DNA of 64,000 nucleotides from Amoebidium appalachense. Its lineage: Eukaryota; Ichthyosporea. The stretch covers positions 9,672,001 through 9,736,000 of the forward strand of contig CAVNZM010000009.1 of NCBI GenBank assembly GCA_963693365.1. The letters are read 5' to 3'. The position numbers and the translations under genes were made by a program. Under the pieces are notes generated by a model. The model saw only the letters and a list, made by a program, of their open reading frames with translations, searched no databases and was not told where the DNA came from. This document shows, piece by piece, positions 11,469-23,328 of this stretch; the stretch's first letter is position 1; each line of letters opens with the position of its first letter.

Positions 11469-12390
11469 GATATTGGGTCCATTGTGATTTGGATCAGACA
11501 GTTTATTGGTTTTTACGATGTCAATGTTGAGACGGGGTCGTAATCACTAAGCCCATGATGGATACTGATAGTCAACAGGTTGAAATATGTCAATGTATCG
11601 TTATTTAACATGCTTAACTTGTGTTTCCCGTACATGCAAGCTGAGCCAAGTGTATACGTTAACCAAAAATACCCTATCATGATGAGATTTAGATAAAATT
11701 GAGAAGAAAAAAACCAAGTAGGGTATCACCTATTTTTTCTTTCCACTTGCCACTACTAGAGAGAGAGAGAAGGAAGAGGGAGAGAGAGAGAGACAGATCA
11801 GAGAAAGAGGGAAAGAGAAAGAGAGAGAGAGAAAGAGAAAGAGAAGAGAGAGAGGGAGAGAGTGAGAGAGAGAGAGAGAGAGTGTGTGTGTGTGTGTGTG
11901 TGCGTGTTTGTGAGTGAGTGTGTGTGTATGTGTGCTGTGAGCGCGCGAGCATTTATGTGTGTGTGCCGTTGTGTGTGTGCGCGACGTCCATGCGTGCACA
12001 CGTGTGTGGTTTGCAAATGGGTTGTAACTCAACCGCCATATATATGATGTATGCGCACGTGTGCATATGTGTGCGTTCCTGCATGCACAGGGGGGGGGGG
12101 GGGGGGGGGGAGGAGGGGGGGCTCATTGTGTGCGGGAGAGGGGAGAGGAGTAGAGCGCACACGGTCTGGAACACAGATAAACGTTTTCGTCTTTGTAGGT
12201 GAGTGGGTGGGGTGGGGGGGGGGGGGGGGGGGGGGGGGGGGGATGCGCGGGGGGGGAAGAGGGAGGGGGGGAGGGGGCATCATGATCAGGGATAACAGTG
12301 TGTGTGCGTGCGTGCACTTGTGTGGGCATGTGCTGTGTGTGTTGTGTAGGTGTGCGCCTGTGTGTGTGTGCACGCCTGTGTGTGCGCGCC

Positions 12391-12422
<32 letters not shown>

Positions 12423-12458
12423 GTGCATGTGTGAGTGTGTGTGCGTGCGCTCGCGCGC

Positions 12459-12513
<55 letters not shown>

Positions 12514-12711
12514 ATGAGTGTGAGCATGAGCTGTGGGTGTGAGTGTGAGTATGGGGGGGGGGGGGGGTGCGCGGGGGGGAAGAGGGAGGGGGGGAGGGGG
12601 CATCATGATCAAGGATAACAGTGTGTGTACGTGCGTGCACTTGTGTGTGCATGTGCTGTGTGTGTTGTGTAGGTGTGCGCCTGTGTGTGTGTACGCGCCT
12701 GTGTGTGCGCG

Positions 12712-12747
<36 letters not shown>

Positions 12748-12796
12748 GTGCATGTGTGAGTGTGTGTGCGTGCGCGCGTGTGTGTGTGTGTGCGTG

Positions 12797-12842
<46 letters not shown>

Positions 12843-12988
12843 TTGAGTGTGAGCATGAGCTGTGGGTGTGAGTGTGAGTATGGGTGAGGCTGTGTGCATT
12901 CGTGCTTGTGTCAACGTACACGTGTGATTTCAAAGAAGTCGAAAGCGCCAGTGACACCCATGTTGAAAAAAAGACAAGCAAGCACGCA

Positions 12989-13063
<75 letters not shown>

Positions 13064-13100
13064 CACCGTATCACTGAGGTACTGCCCCAGCTGATGCACG
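10441..13100. repeat. Low-complexity block: poly(G)/poly(C), (GA)n, (GT)n
   Basis: Long homopolymers occur near 10533 (G), 10808 (C), 11017 (G), 11170 (G), 11368 (T), 11432 (G), 12092 (G), 12220 (G) and 12991-13061 (71 C in a row). A purine (GA)n tract at 11758-11880 passes into (GT)n. A GT-rich unit is duplicated with a 323-bp offset (CATCATGATCA at 12278 and 12601). No credible gene is visible; every ORF is repeat-encoded. Confidence 0.85.
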
Positions 13101-13450
13101 CGCGCGCGCGAGCCGAAATCTATTTTTATCTTTTCCCTAATCAGGCGCGGCGGTTACTAAACCGGTCTATAGCAAATAGTGATTGGCTAAACCCAATCCG
13201 GTTTGCAATTTTTTGTCCGTTTAAGCCTGTACGCACGTTGTTTGCTCCATTTCTCTTCCCCCTTCCCGGAGGTCCGCAGGTCCTTTCCCGCAGGTCGCCT
13301 GGTCGCAGGTCCCTTCCCGCAGGTCGCCTGGTCGCAGTTCCCTTCCCGCAGGTCGCCTGGTCACAGGTCCCATCCGCAGGTCGCGCAGCCACCGTGCTGA
13401 ATGGTTTCGACCATGCTGTAGCATCTTCGCCTAACGGCTGAAAGGCCATT
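13101..13450 (+). promoter_or_regulatory. Possible promoter with paired CCAAT boxes and a 29-bp repeat
   Basis: GATTGGCTAAACCCAATCC (about 13180-13198) places an inverted and a direct CCAAT box back to back. It is followed by about 3.5 copies of a 29-bp GC-rich unit (TTCCCGCAGGTCGCCTGGTC core) at 13281-13382. It lies upstream of the spliced gene at 13992. Promoter function is inferred from the motif and position only. Confidence 0.3.
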
Positions 13451-13991
13451 TGAAGGTTAGTTTTGTGTTGCCTGCTTTTGTGCATATGGCGTTTGTCTGT
13501 CTGGTCTGTGTCCGTGCCTGTGATTATATCTGTGTCTGTGTCTGTGTCTGTGTGCGTGTGTGTGTATGTGTGTGTGTGTGCGTGCGTGTGCGTGTGTTCT
13601 GCTGGCTGCAGATGCACGTTGCCTTTTCACGTTCATGAACCAGCGACTGTGGGCACTACTTTTGCTGTTAGCACTATAGCTATCATCCCTTCCACCAGTC
13701 GTTCAAGCTATTTTCTGCTTCTCTAGACTTCATAAGTTTGTGCTTTTGTCTTTCAGCACAACGTGTTTCACATGTTAGCATTTAGTGTTATTCATTCATT
13801 CTAACCCCCCCCCCCCCCCCCTTCCAAACACACACACACACTCACTCACTCACTTCCCCACCCACACATACAAAAAAACACACACACACCAAAAGCCCCT
13901 CCCCCCCCCCTCCCCCCCTCCCCCCTCCCCCCCCCCCCCCCCCCCCCCCCTTCCAAAAAACTGTCAAATGCCTCCATGCCCACCAACACAG

Positions 13992-14418
13992 ATGTTCCAG
14001 GTTGCCCCTGTCAATGCCGCCGACCCCGACAAGTTGGCAGACCAGGTTAGGTACCGCAAGAAGACGTGGTAGGGGTGGTTGGTGGAGGTTCAAGTTGAGT
14101 GCAACAACCATCCCTGTGGCCGCATGTACAGCGTCGATCTGGTGACGGGCAACCCATGGGGCAACCCCGCCCTTCACTGCATCATGTGCATGTCCCCCAT
14201 CAACGGCTCCTACGTCAAGAACCGCCTCAGCAGCTTCAAGACACTAAACGTTTGTGCCCATTACCCCCCCCCCCCCCCCCCCCTCCCCCCCCCCCCACAC
14301 ACACACCCCGCAATCAAAGACGAAATCTTCTCATGCTGCTTTTTTTAACATGCTTATTCATGTTTAATGTTGTTGTTCTTCCTTATTGGTTCATTCTTAA
14401 TGCACTGTGACCCCCCCC

Positions 14419-14451
<33 letters not shown>

Positions 14452-15679
14452 ACTCCCACTCCCTCCCTCCCACTCCCTCCCTCCCACTTCCCCCTGTTGT
14501 CCCACGTACGAATCACCAACACATAACCACACAAGACATCAAATCCTTATCACTCAGAGAAACGGTACATGCATGGTTATCCAGTATCCATTCAACTTCC
14601 CACTTCCTCAAGTCATTTCAGATTTTTCATTGTCGAATTCGGTTTTATTTGCTGCTAATGGAGAATACCCCCTTTCCTCATCACCACATACACACATGCT
14701 TACGTGTACGTACACGCAACACACACACCAACACCCACACAGGAGTTTCAAAAGGCGTTGCCCGAGCTCTTCAGCTTCATGCTCCACACATTTGAGTGCG
14801 GACTGCGGGATTCAATGGCCCACAAGTCTGCCACTCAGATTTCGTGGTCAGCTGTGAAGTATGGAGCTGACATGCCTGACTACGAGGGTGGTGCTCGGCC
14901 ATCAGAGATCAGCAAGGTAAACAACTACCCCCCCCCCCCCCCCCCGGGTCCTCCCTGAGGATGGGCTCTGCTTATGACGCATACTGTGCACATGGCTGAT
15001 GTTGCATACTTGAATGTTTGCCTTTGCATGTGTCCTGCACCATGCTTCTCATCGTGTATGCGTATTTCGTACCGTGTTCTGCATTCAACCCCCCCCCCCC
15101 CCCCCCCCCAATGATCATTGTGTTTTAGCTCCGGTCCGAAAGACAACGTATGGATATCGAAAAGATGATATTGATATGTCGTATGTATGGGTTACGTATC
15201 ATCGTAGTGTTTTAAGGATATCTCCTAAGCGTGGGCAAGTATCATCCTATCATGTCATCTTTAGGTTTGGTATGGTAACATTGTGATAGCATTTTTCCCA
15301 GGTACATACATGCTCAGGCTAGCCAGAAAAGTTAAAAACACTCACACAATCTCCTTCTGTCCCAACCCAGTATGGAAAGACCTGGGAAAAGATCTGCAAG
15401 GCCCGGGAGAAGGCAGTCCTCAGCCTGTCAGCTGATGTGCAAGACGAGAAGGGAGACGACAAGCCCTCCACGAAGCAGTCCAACGAGAAGGTGGTGGACC
15501 TCAAGCTGTTGGACGGCAACAGGTCGGTGGTTGGCGGTGCGGGGGACAAGGAGCGTGAGAGCGGCAGCAGCGACGAGGCGTCGCGCGTCGCCAATAAGCG
15601 GCCCGCAAAATCACCCATAAAGATCCCCCCCAAGAAATTGAACCACAAGACTAAAAGAAATAATAATTTAGTATACTAA
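13992..15679 (+). CDS. Spliced gene, putative zinc-binding nuclear protein, function unknown
   Basis: Exons 13992-14045, 14088-14249, 14743-14916 and 15371-15679 join with all introns in phase 0 and GT-AG ends. If the ATG at 13992 is the start (it directly follows a CACAG acceptor-like site, so it may be internal), the product is about 230 residues. Exon 2 has a CX4C...CX2C arrangement (CNNHPCG, LHCIMC) that could bind zinc. The last exon is acidic then strongly basic (PKKLNHKTKR, nuclear-signal-like) and ends at a TAA. The first intron would be only 42 nt; read through it gives an in-frame TAG. The other introns carry C runs and CA repeats. I do not recognise the family. Confidence 0.5.
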
Positions 15680-15941
15680 CTAACAAAAATGTTAGTATAT
15701 TGTTATGTTTTTTTTTGGTTGTTTGGAAGGTTAAAATGTGACGGTATTAACACACGCTGGGCGTGTGTCTTAGAACTTTTGAAAAACATCATGATACGTA
15801 GTTCTCTTTGAGCGAGACTTAGAATTTTTTTTGAGATTTACTTAGAAAAAAATTTTTTTTTGGTTTTTTTTTGAGATTTACTTAGAAATTTTTTTTTTTG
15901 TTTTCTAAGTCTGAATACAGTTTAGTGCTAATAGCAGATCG

Positions 15942-15978
<37 letters not shown>

Positions 15979-15998
15979 GTCGACGACGGAACGAATCA
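15680..15998. other. 3' flank with T-tracts and a G31 run
   Basis: Downstream of the spliced gene there is a repeated GAGATTTACTTAGAAA motif (about 15833 and 15873), T-rich tracts, and a G tract at 15945-15976 followed by GACGTCGACGACG. No gene is seen. Confidence 0.5.
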
Positions 15999-16870
15999 AT
16001 AAAATGGTGCCATTATGGTACACGAATGATATATTTTAAGTGACCATTATGATGCCCACAACGACAATCAAAGGTGACCATAATGATATACATGTCTCTC
16101 AATTATGATACTATAATAGGGTACAGATTTAAATGTTCCACGATTTTAAGATATTGGAATAGTGCTATTATGATATGAGGTTTTGGAATTCACGATATTA
16201 GAATGACACCAATATGATATTAGGAAAGGAATTTCGTTACATTTTCCTCTATCATACCAATACCATAATAGGGCATTCAAAGATATTATAATACACCCCC
16301 ATTTCTACAATAGATATCATTTGGATATCATTCACGGTATTAGAATGAGACCATTCTGATATCAGGAAAGGAAGATAATTTCATTTTCTTCTATCATACC
16401 AATATCATAATAGGGCATACAAAGATATTATAATACACCTCCCGTTCTTGCAATGATATCATTATGATATCATTTGGATAACCGTTTATGACCAACGAGG
16501 GCACTTTTTGTACTTTGTAATGTACTATTCAAGTCTCATTCAGATATGTTTACCCCTATCTGAAAACGTAGAGCATTTGAGGGTATGTATCATTCCAATA
16601 TCTATTATGTTATCAGAATGATACATAGCGGGATGGCCAAAGGATAGAGCAACAAGTAGAACAACGCCCTTTTTCGGGGGCTTTTCGGGCTTTTTCGGGG
16701 GCTATTCCAATATCAGAATGATATCTAGACATGGATATCATTCTAATATCTTAAAATAACCGGATATTAGGATTTAACAAAAAGAGTATCAGACTGATAT
16801 ATTGTTGGATGAAGGGTGGGTTCGTGGATGGGTACTATCATTCTAATATCCATGATGCCCGAATGATACC
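15999..16870. repeat. AT-rich diverged repeats with ATATCATT/AATGATAT motifs
   Basis: The stretch is full of short inverted motifs around GATATCATT and AATGATAT. A pair of diverged units starts CACG(A/G)TATTAGAATGA at 16191 and 16333 (offset 142), each followed by AGGAAAGGAA, CTATCATACCAAT and AAAGATATTATAATACACC. The unit length and motif resemble the 147-bp satellite at the left edge. The right side abuts the broken end of Cop3 gag. Confidence 0.6.
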
Positions 16871-18153
16871 GAATGGATGGGTGGGTGGCCTTTGCTGATG
16901 AGGAAAGACGGTGACTCGGGTACGTAGTAAGCATTGATGCTGCACTGTTTTGGTTGGCCGTTGTAGTGCAGTGTCATGTTGATGATGCCACGTTGTTTGG
17001 CATTGACTGTGCCGAGGCCGTGAATGGGGGTGGGAGGACACGGGGTAAGGGAGGAGAAATACTCCTTGATGGGGCAGATGTGTGCATTACAAGCACTGTC
17101 CCAGACGGGGTCGTTACTGTCAGGTGTGCCGGTGGAGGAGATGAGTGCAAATTTCACACTCTTGTCGCCTTTCTCCTGCTTGGCACGACGAGCAACAGTA
17201 CAGCCAGGCTCCGGGCATGCTGTGATGTGGTGGGGCTCATGGCAGTAGGAACACTCCACCTTCTTGGTGTTGTGCTGTCGGTTACGGTTGTCCCTGTTAC
17301 CACGGTGGTAAGGGGAAGTTGAACAGGGGCCGGGTGACTTGGAGGAAGGACGAGGATCACGGGAACGGGACGGGGAACGGTGAGGTGTATGCTCACGTCG
17401 AGGAATACGGTTACGGAGGTCACCGGGGGGAAGCACTCTGCTCTGGAGTGCACGGAGGGGACGGTTGTTGACGGTTGCACCAGTGCCTGCATCGATGAGG
17501 CCGGCACGGATTTCAGCTCCTCGGATGTCACTGATGAGCTGGTTGAAGGACGGGTAGGCCTTGTTGTTCATCCAGTAGTCGGAGCAGAGACGTTCAATGT
17601 CGGAGCAGACCAGGGCCGTGTTCTTCCTGAGGTGAAGGAAGAACTTACGTACGACATCCTTGTGCTGGACGGGCTCGTCGAGGCAGGCAAGTGTCGTAGC
17701 CAGACGTTGGAGACGGGTGAGGTATGCTGTGACGTTGGGGTAGTCTCGTAGTTCAAGCTCCTCGAAGGTGACTTGAATCTGGGTGACTCGGGCCTCCTTC
17801 TCTGCTACATACGCCATACGTAGGTTGTGGAAGACTTCACCACCGTGGACACCGTCTTGCATCCGGCCGGAGTCGTAGAGCTCGGTCGGGTGGACGGACT
17901 GGTTGAGGATCTGGTTGAGGACGTCGGAAGCTTTCTTGTAGGAGTCCTTGGTGGCGTAGCCTAGCCACTAGTTGGCTTCAGCGCCGTCAACCCACTGTGG
18001 CCTCTTGATAGCGTCAACGAATTTCTCGGCAATGGTTGTTCTAATGAACCGGTGAATGAGTGGCTCCCACTCGAAATAATTAAGACGTTTCTCGTCTCGT
18101 TTCTCGGACGGATTCCATATTGGAAGGTTGATATACGACGGTTTGTCAGTCAT
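16843..18153 (-). pseudogene. Cop3: copia-type gag/protease, in-frame stop, truncated
   Basis: N-terminal polyprotein of a Ty1/copia retrotransposon. The likely start is the ATG at 18153 (MTDKPSY). The frame runs to an in-frame TAG at 17968-17970 and then continues in the same frame from 17967 to 16843. The middle part (RLQRLATTLACL region) fits the copia gag fold. A CX2CX3HX4C zinc knuckle (CSYCHEPHHITAC) near 17190 follows an Arg/Ser/Pro-rich linker, and a WDSACNAH protease active-site region lies near 17095. Coding similarity ends about 16880, where AT-rich satellite-like DNA takes over, so integrase, RT and RNase H are missing. Separate from Cop1-a, whose LTR begins further right. Confidence 0.8.
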
Positions 18154-18202
18154 GATTGAAGCAGTAAGACTGAGAGATTTTGCGGTTGTAACGAGATTGT
18201 GT

Positions 18203-18880
18203 GTTAGCGTGCAAAGGGGCCGTAAACCTGTTATTTTGTGTGGGTAAACGGAGAAGCAGAGAGCACAGATGGGTGTTATGATATACACAACACAGAGACA
18301 CACGGGAAAAACACAACCGGAGAGGTGGAACGATTTCTGGAACCATAGGAAATGAATACGACTGCTTATGATTTATTTCAAGATGAAGTCCCTTTTATAC
18401 TTGGGAATGTGAAACGATAAACCAATCAAAAGAACGAAAACTATGAGTGTAAAATATATCAATTAAAATGTCTGTCGACACATAGAATATAAAACTCAAT
18501 CCTCTAATGAAAGAAACTTCTAATAAAAGCACGGAAACATTTAACAAAATGAAACCACTTATGTAACTATTAATTCATAACATACATTTATACATGTTCT
18601 TATCATAACACGTCTAAATATAATTATTCCTAATAGTTGGAGAACATAGCACAATGCTACGTCGTGGGAAAGGAATGAGAAAGGAATGTAAGTTACTATA
18701 TTTGGGAAAATACAAACGAGATATGATTGGATGACATATATAGATTTTGACGCAAACGACAATACGTGTGCGCGAGCTAAGTATGTCGATACGTACACAG
18801 ATCTAAGATGTCGTGTACACGGAAACAGAAAAGAAAGAAAGAAACGAAGAAAGGAAAAGGAAACAAACTACAACAACTAA
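18203..18880 (-). repeat. Probable 5' LTR/leader of Cop3
   Basis: AT-rich noncoding DNA lies directly upstream (minus sense) of the Cop3 gag. It could run from TGTTAGCG at 18203 to about 18876 (ACAACA on the plus strand, reading TGTTGT on the minus strand), matching the usual TG...CA ends. There is no second copy in the window to confirm it. Confidence 0.3.
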
Positions 18881-19030
18881 TAAATACAAAACTCAACTTC
18901 TAAGTCTTGCTGAGAATCAAGTGAAGATGACACCCACCCACCCACCCACCCCTTCTGCCCATGGGCCAATCACATACATGAGGCTCTTACAGCAACACCC
19001 ATACCATGCAAGTAAATGTCCATACCTACT
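18881..19030. other. Spacer with (CACC)n between two copia elements
   Basis: A short unique stretch containing a CACCCACC repeat near 18931; no gene. The five bases before the Cop1-a LTR are CTACT. Confidence 0.5.
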
Positions 19031-19752
19031 TGTTGTTTTGTACGGGTCTAAGGGAGCAGAGTGCACAGAGGTGTCATGTAAAACACGACTAACACATTAA
19101 TGAGAGGGCAATCGGAGTTGTTCACGAGACATTGAAAGATTCAAACAACAACTGATTCTTTATTGTGCTCTCGGTTCCTTTTGTACTTGCGACTTATCAT
19201 CTTATCACAACTAAAGAGGGAGAACCAATCGGTTCTATCAGAAGATAAAAAAACACATTCCGACAGAGCATACGCATTCCAACTTCCGATTAAACTAAAG
19301 TTTAGAAACTCTTACTTGAATAAATTAGGTAATTATACATCTAGTTAATAGTATTAACTCACATATATATTTATGTTCGTCTCTATAAAGAAACTTATTA
19401 AAATACATATATTTCCTAATAGTCGACACTCTCAAAGTGAAGACACTTTGCAATAAACCGAATTCCATATATATCTATTGTCCAATCACAACACACATAT
19501 ATTAATAGACAGGAATGCACAACACAATCTACAGATGTACTCGCTCGCGACTATTGGCGAGCCATCCTTTTGAGAACAAAACTAAGCCATTTTGAAATAA
19601 AGGAAAGACAACGAGTGTAGCTAGCCAATCACGCTACCTCTCAGATAAAATAAGTTCTTATCAGGCAAGAGAGCCAGGTGTGCACAGATCTACAGATATC
19701 TGTGCCCACAGAAACAAGGGAGAGAGAGATACGGGGGGGGGGGGGGGGGGGG

Positions 19753-19813
<61 letters not shown>

Positions 19814-19923
19814 AGAGAAAAGAGAAAAAGCACAAAGAAGGAAAGCAGACACGAATACAAACAAGCTAAGACACATACATACTTCAAGGCTCTTGCTGTC
19901 ATACATGGTGACGTATTCCAACA
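19031..19923 (-). repeat. Cop1-a 3' LTR
   Basis: Reverse complement of the Cop1-b LTRs at 31183 and 35280. On the minus strand it begins TGTTGGAATACG and ends ACAACA. Inside are a (CT)n-then-C tract and the inverted repeat GCACAGAT/ATCTGTGC near 19683-19712. It is followed on the plus side by TCCCCACTCAAGG, the purine tract GAGTGGGGA in element sense. Confidence 0.92.
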
Positions 19924-20653
19924 TCCCCACTCAAGGGGTTGAAGTTTGTGTTCTCGTGTCCGTTGATGTGACGGTAGATGAGGTCCAAACACAGGAGGGG
20001 CCGTCACACTCAAGTTTCCCCACTCGAGGATGCAAACCGAAGATCCTTGAGGTGGGAAGGAGAGAATCAAAAAACTGAAGAGGCACACAACGACGGTTGC
20101 CTCTGAAGACTCGGAACAACTTGAATAAATCATGGTGGTTATCGTCGATATATATATATAGAGGAAACACTAGTGTATGTGTGACGTGTTGGTGGCTAAT
20201 GTTTTATACTGGGGACCACCCAGGTAAACACAAGGCATGAACATCTTGTGGACTGATTTATAGACTGGTTGTCAACCAGTTAAGACACGGGGAAGGTCAC
20301 GGTGCATCCCGTGGACTAGGTTTAGACTGGCAGTCAACCAGCTCGCAAGGCTATAGATAATTATTTATACTGGGTCGCCATCCCAGTTCGACATATATAT
20401 AAAGTCGAATATAGAAGAAAACCAATATATATGGTGGGATATGAATATAAATAAACGACGGATGGTGGAGAATAATCCCCACTGAAGATGCACACACATG
20501 ACGATGTAAGACTGAGTCCCCACTGATGAAGAGAAACGATGAGGAGTAGTAGACTTTCGTTGGGAGGCATCTTGCGCACCGTAGGTGTGTCAACTGCTGT
20601 CCAGGGCCCCAACCTACTCAGAAACCACTCGATGATGAACACCAGTGCATGGG
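19924..20653 (-). other. Cop1-a 3' noncoding region with hairpin array
   Basis: Between the pol stop and the 3' LTR. It contains several AGTGGGGA purine-tract motifs in element sense and a row of short CTGG...CCAG hairpins, each followed by TATAAA or TCTAAA. The same region at 34561-35279 is described under Cop1-b. Confidence 0.6.
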
Positions 20654-21366
20654 TCAGTCACGGAGACTGAGGTTGGCACGGTGTGTGTCGTGGGCCGGAC
20701 CAGCCAGAGGCTTGGTGAAGATGTCGGCCAGGTTCTTCTTGGTGTCGATGTAGGTGACAGTGACGTCCCCACTGGTGATGTAGTCCTTGGTGTTGAAGTA
20801 ACGAACGGCAATGTGCTTGGTCCGGTGCTTGATGGTGTTGGAATGGACCAGAGCAATGGTGGACTGATTGTCACAGTACACGGGGGTGGGCTCGGTCATG
20901 GGGTAGCCCAGCTCCTTTAGTAGATCACGGTGCCAGACAACATCTTGCACGGCAGCATTGAGGGCCAGGAGCTCGGCCTCACAGGTGGAAGTTGCAGTGA
21001 TCGTCTGCAGCTTGGAGTGGTAGGTGACGGGGGTGCCTTCGAGGAGGATGACGTACCCAGACGTGGAACGACGGGTGGTGGGGCAACCAGCAAAGTCAGA
21101 ATCCGAGTAGCACTCAAGGATGGGCACCTTGCTGTTGGGGGCCTTCTTCTTGTAGTAGAGGCCGAGGTTGATGGTGCCGAGCAGGTAACGAACGACACGG
21201 AGGAGAAGCTCCCAGGCAGTCTTGGTGGGCTTGGAGCTGAATCGGCCGAGGTAGCCAATGGCATACGAGATGTCAGGCCGGGAGCACCGAGCAACCCACA
21301 GCAGACGGCCGAGGAGTTCACGGTAGGGGACGGTGGTGGGCAGGGAGGAGAGGGAGGTCTCGTTGA
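20654..21366 (-). pseudogene. Cop1-a pol C-terminus (RT end and RNase H)
   Basis: The copia RNase H domain degrades the RNA strand during reverse transcription. On the minus strand the frame reads from the DIRS-2 junction through YRELLGRLLWVARC, ECYSDSDFAG (first acidic residue), CEAELLAL, YCDNQSTI and NLADIFTKPL to the stop at 20654. These are the usual copia RNase H motifs. The upstream gag, protease, integrase and most of the RT are missing because of the insertion and the gap. Very close in sequence to Cop1-b (34081-34560). Confidence 0.88.
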
Positions 21367-21733
21367 GGTTTTATTTGTGGAAATTATTGACATAAAAATT
21401 TTTCTGGGTAAACACGTAGGATGGGTGTCCGATATCAACAGGCTTCGTTTCATGTTTTAGCAGTTCGCGTTCGGCTGCCCGCAGACGGGCACCTATTAGC
21501 CGATCAAAACATCAGATTCCACAGATCACTAGACCGAGTTTGATTGGCTCAGGATAAGATTTCACATAACACTAGATCGGTTTTGATTGGCTCAGTTCGG
21601 TAGCCTTAGGTATATAAGCACGACAGTTTTTAGCAGATCAGCAAGCAACAACACATCTTCTGTGTTTAGCACCTACAGCTTTACAGCTATATTTTCTTTT
21701 TCACTCTCCCTATCTTTCCGTACGCCGGTCAGC

Positions 21734-22904
21734 ATGCCGCCGAAAAAGCGCCAGGGCTCAGCCACCGCCCCTGCCGCGGCACCCAAGCGCCTGACCCGCA
21801 GCGACCTCCGCCACAGGCTGACCAACGCTCCCGCGGACACTGACGCGCCTCCAGTGGCCCATACCACCACGGACCCGGACCCGCCGGCTAGTCTCCCCCT
21901 CCCCCCCTGAAGTCCCCCCTCAGGCCCCGCCGTCCCCGCAGATGACTTCTCAAGACGCCGTCCTTGCCGCCCTCACCGCCATCAGCACCCAGATGGCTGG
22001 CGTCCTGGCTGCTCTCACCAACCGCGACCCTCCCGCGCCCCCCGCCGCGCCCTCCGCACCCGGGGAGGTTTCCCCGGGGCTGCATCTCGGCCCTGACCTA
22101 GACCTACCTGCCCTGCCCGCGCCCCCCATCACAGGTGAGAACACTGGCGACATTCAGCCGGGCACACTCCCGCTTCCCCCCGCGGATGTGCTGGCAGATT
22201 TGCGCGCCAATCGTTTCGTCGACCTGTATAAGTTCACCCCCGCCGCCCTCCTGGCCCCATCCAAGAAAGGTCAGCATCTGCGCATGGCCGACGACTGCAG
22301 CATCGAGACTTTTCGCCAAGACAAACCCGTTCCCCTGCGTTCACTCGTCATTTGGATCCAAGCTTGGACCCATTACATGGCCGCCAAGCACCACCTCGGC
22401 CTACCCACGGACAAGGACGTACTTTGGACTCAGCACATCACTCGCCTCAGCATCCGATACCCGTGGGCCCAGATCCACAACTATGACGTATACGCCCGAA
22501 CCGTTGCCCACCAGCAGGGTCGGGCCCCGATCGAGTGTCCCAACCTGCTCGCCCAACTCCACCAGGATCTCCTCCTGCCACCCACTCTGCTCATCCCGGA
22601 CGCATGTCAGCGCTGTGGCTTCCCCGACCACCCCAGCGCGGCCTGCCCCATGTACCCCAACCCCGGCTGTGGTCTTGACGGCTTTAAGCCGCCCCACAAG
22701 CCCGGCGGGGGTCAAACCCCTAACCGCCCTGGCCCGCAACCCGGCCCGGCAAAACCGGCCCAACCCGTGGATCTACCCGCGACGCACTGCAGGAATTTCC
22801 ACATTAACGGTCGGTCCTGCGCTAAGCAGCCCTGCCCCTTCTCCCACGTGTGCTCGCTCTGCTCTGGCACACACCCCCGCAAAGACTGCAAGCACAATGC
22901 CTAG
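21734..22904 (+). pseudogene. DIRS-2 gag, split by a C-tract frameshift
   Basis: The frame opens at MPPKKRQ (21734) and stops at 21910 in CCCTCCCCCCCTGA. It reopens at MTSQDAV (21942) for 320 codons to 22904 with no further break. The 320-codon part carries the three zinc-binding motifs of the family (CX2CX4HX4C, CX9CX4CX3H, CX2CX3HX4C) at its C-terminus. If translation normally begins at MTSQDAV, this is an intact Gag with an upstream ORF. DIRS-3, whose C tract is one shorter, joins the two parts into one frame. Confidence 0.7.
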
Positions 22905-23177
22905 TCTACGCGCACACCCACACACACTGCTAGAACATAGGGGTTAGGAGCTAGGACACACGAGTACAGGGAAACGGAGCTCGGGAGAACGGGCCAATAG
23001 GGCTGAGTACAAAATTTCGCAGGCCAACTACGGCGCCCGCGCGCGTCAAGAATAAATGTCCCTACACAAAGACGTTTATTCTGGCCACTGCACATAATTT
23101 TACTCCCCCCCCATCCCACGAGCCTCCCCCCCCCTTACACTCACCTAGCATTCCCTCCCCCCCCTTCTTCTACCTCT

Positions 23178-23293
23178 GTGTCCGCCCCCACCTCCGCGTG
23201 CTCGGGCACATTCCCCTGCACAGGGCCCCGCTGCCCTCCCTGCCAACCCTCACTCGGGCCCAGCTGCCCTACTCTAACCCCCCCGGGGCCCTG

Positions 23294-23328
<35 letters not shown>

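Larger units (their letters stand above)
19031..21366 (-). mobile_element. Cop1-a: 3' part of a copia element, interrupted by DIRS-2
   Basis: A minus-strand copia element. Its 3' LTR is 19031-19923, its 3' noncoding region 19924-20653, and its RNase H/RT C-terminal coding part 20654-21366. At 21366 the coding sequence breaks off at CTCGTTGA and DIRS-2 begins. The homologous intact bases in Cop1-b (around 33851, reverse sense) continue into TGATGGTGCC. The other side of the insertion is not present; it lies in or beyond the N gap. Confidence 0.9.

Noticed and set aside
12029-12856. Long ORFs of His/Thr or Cys/Val repeats
   Set aside because: Pure (CA)n/(GT)n translation; the same kind of frames appear at 8183-8614, 24143-24502 and 29467-30433.
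17380-17751. Plus-strand ORFs over the Cop3 gag
   Set aside because: Antisense shadows of the copia coding sequence; similarly 20930-21460 and 57384-57941.
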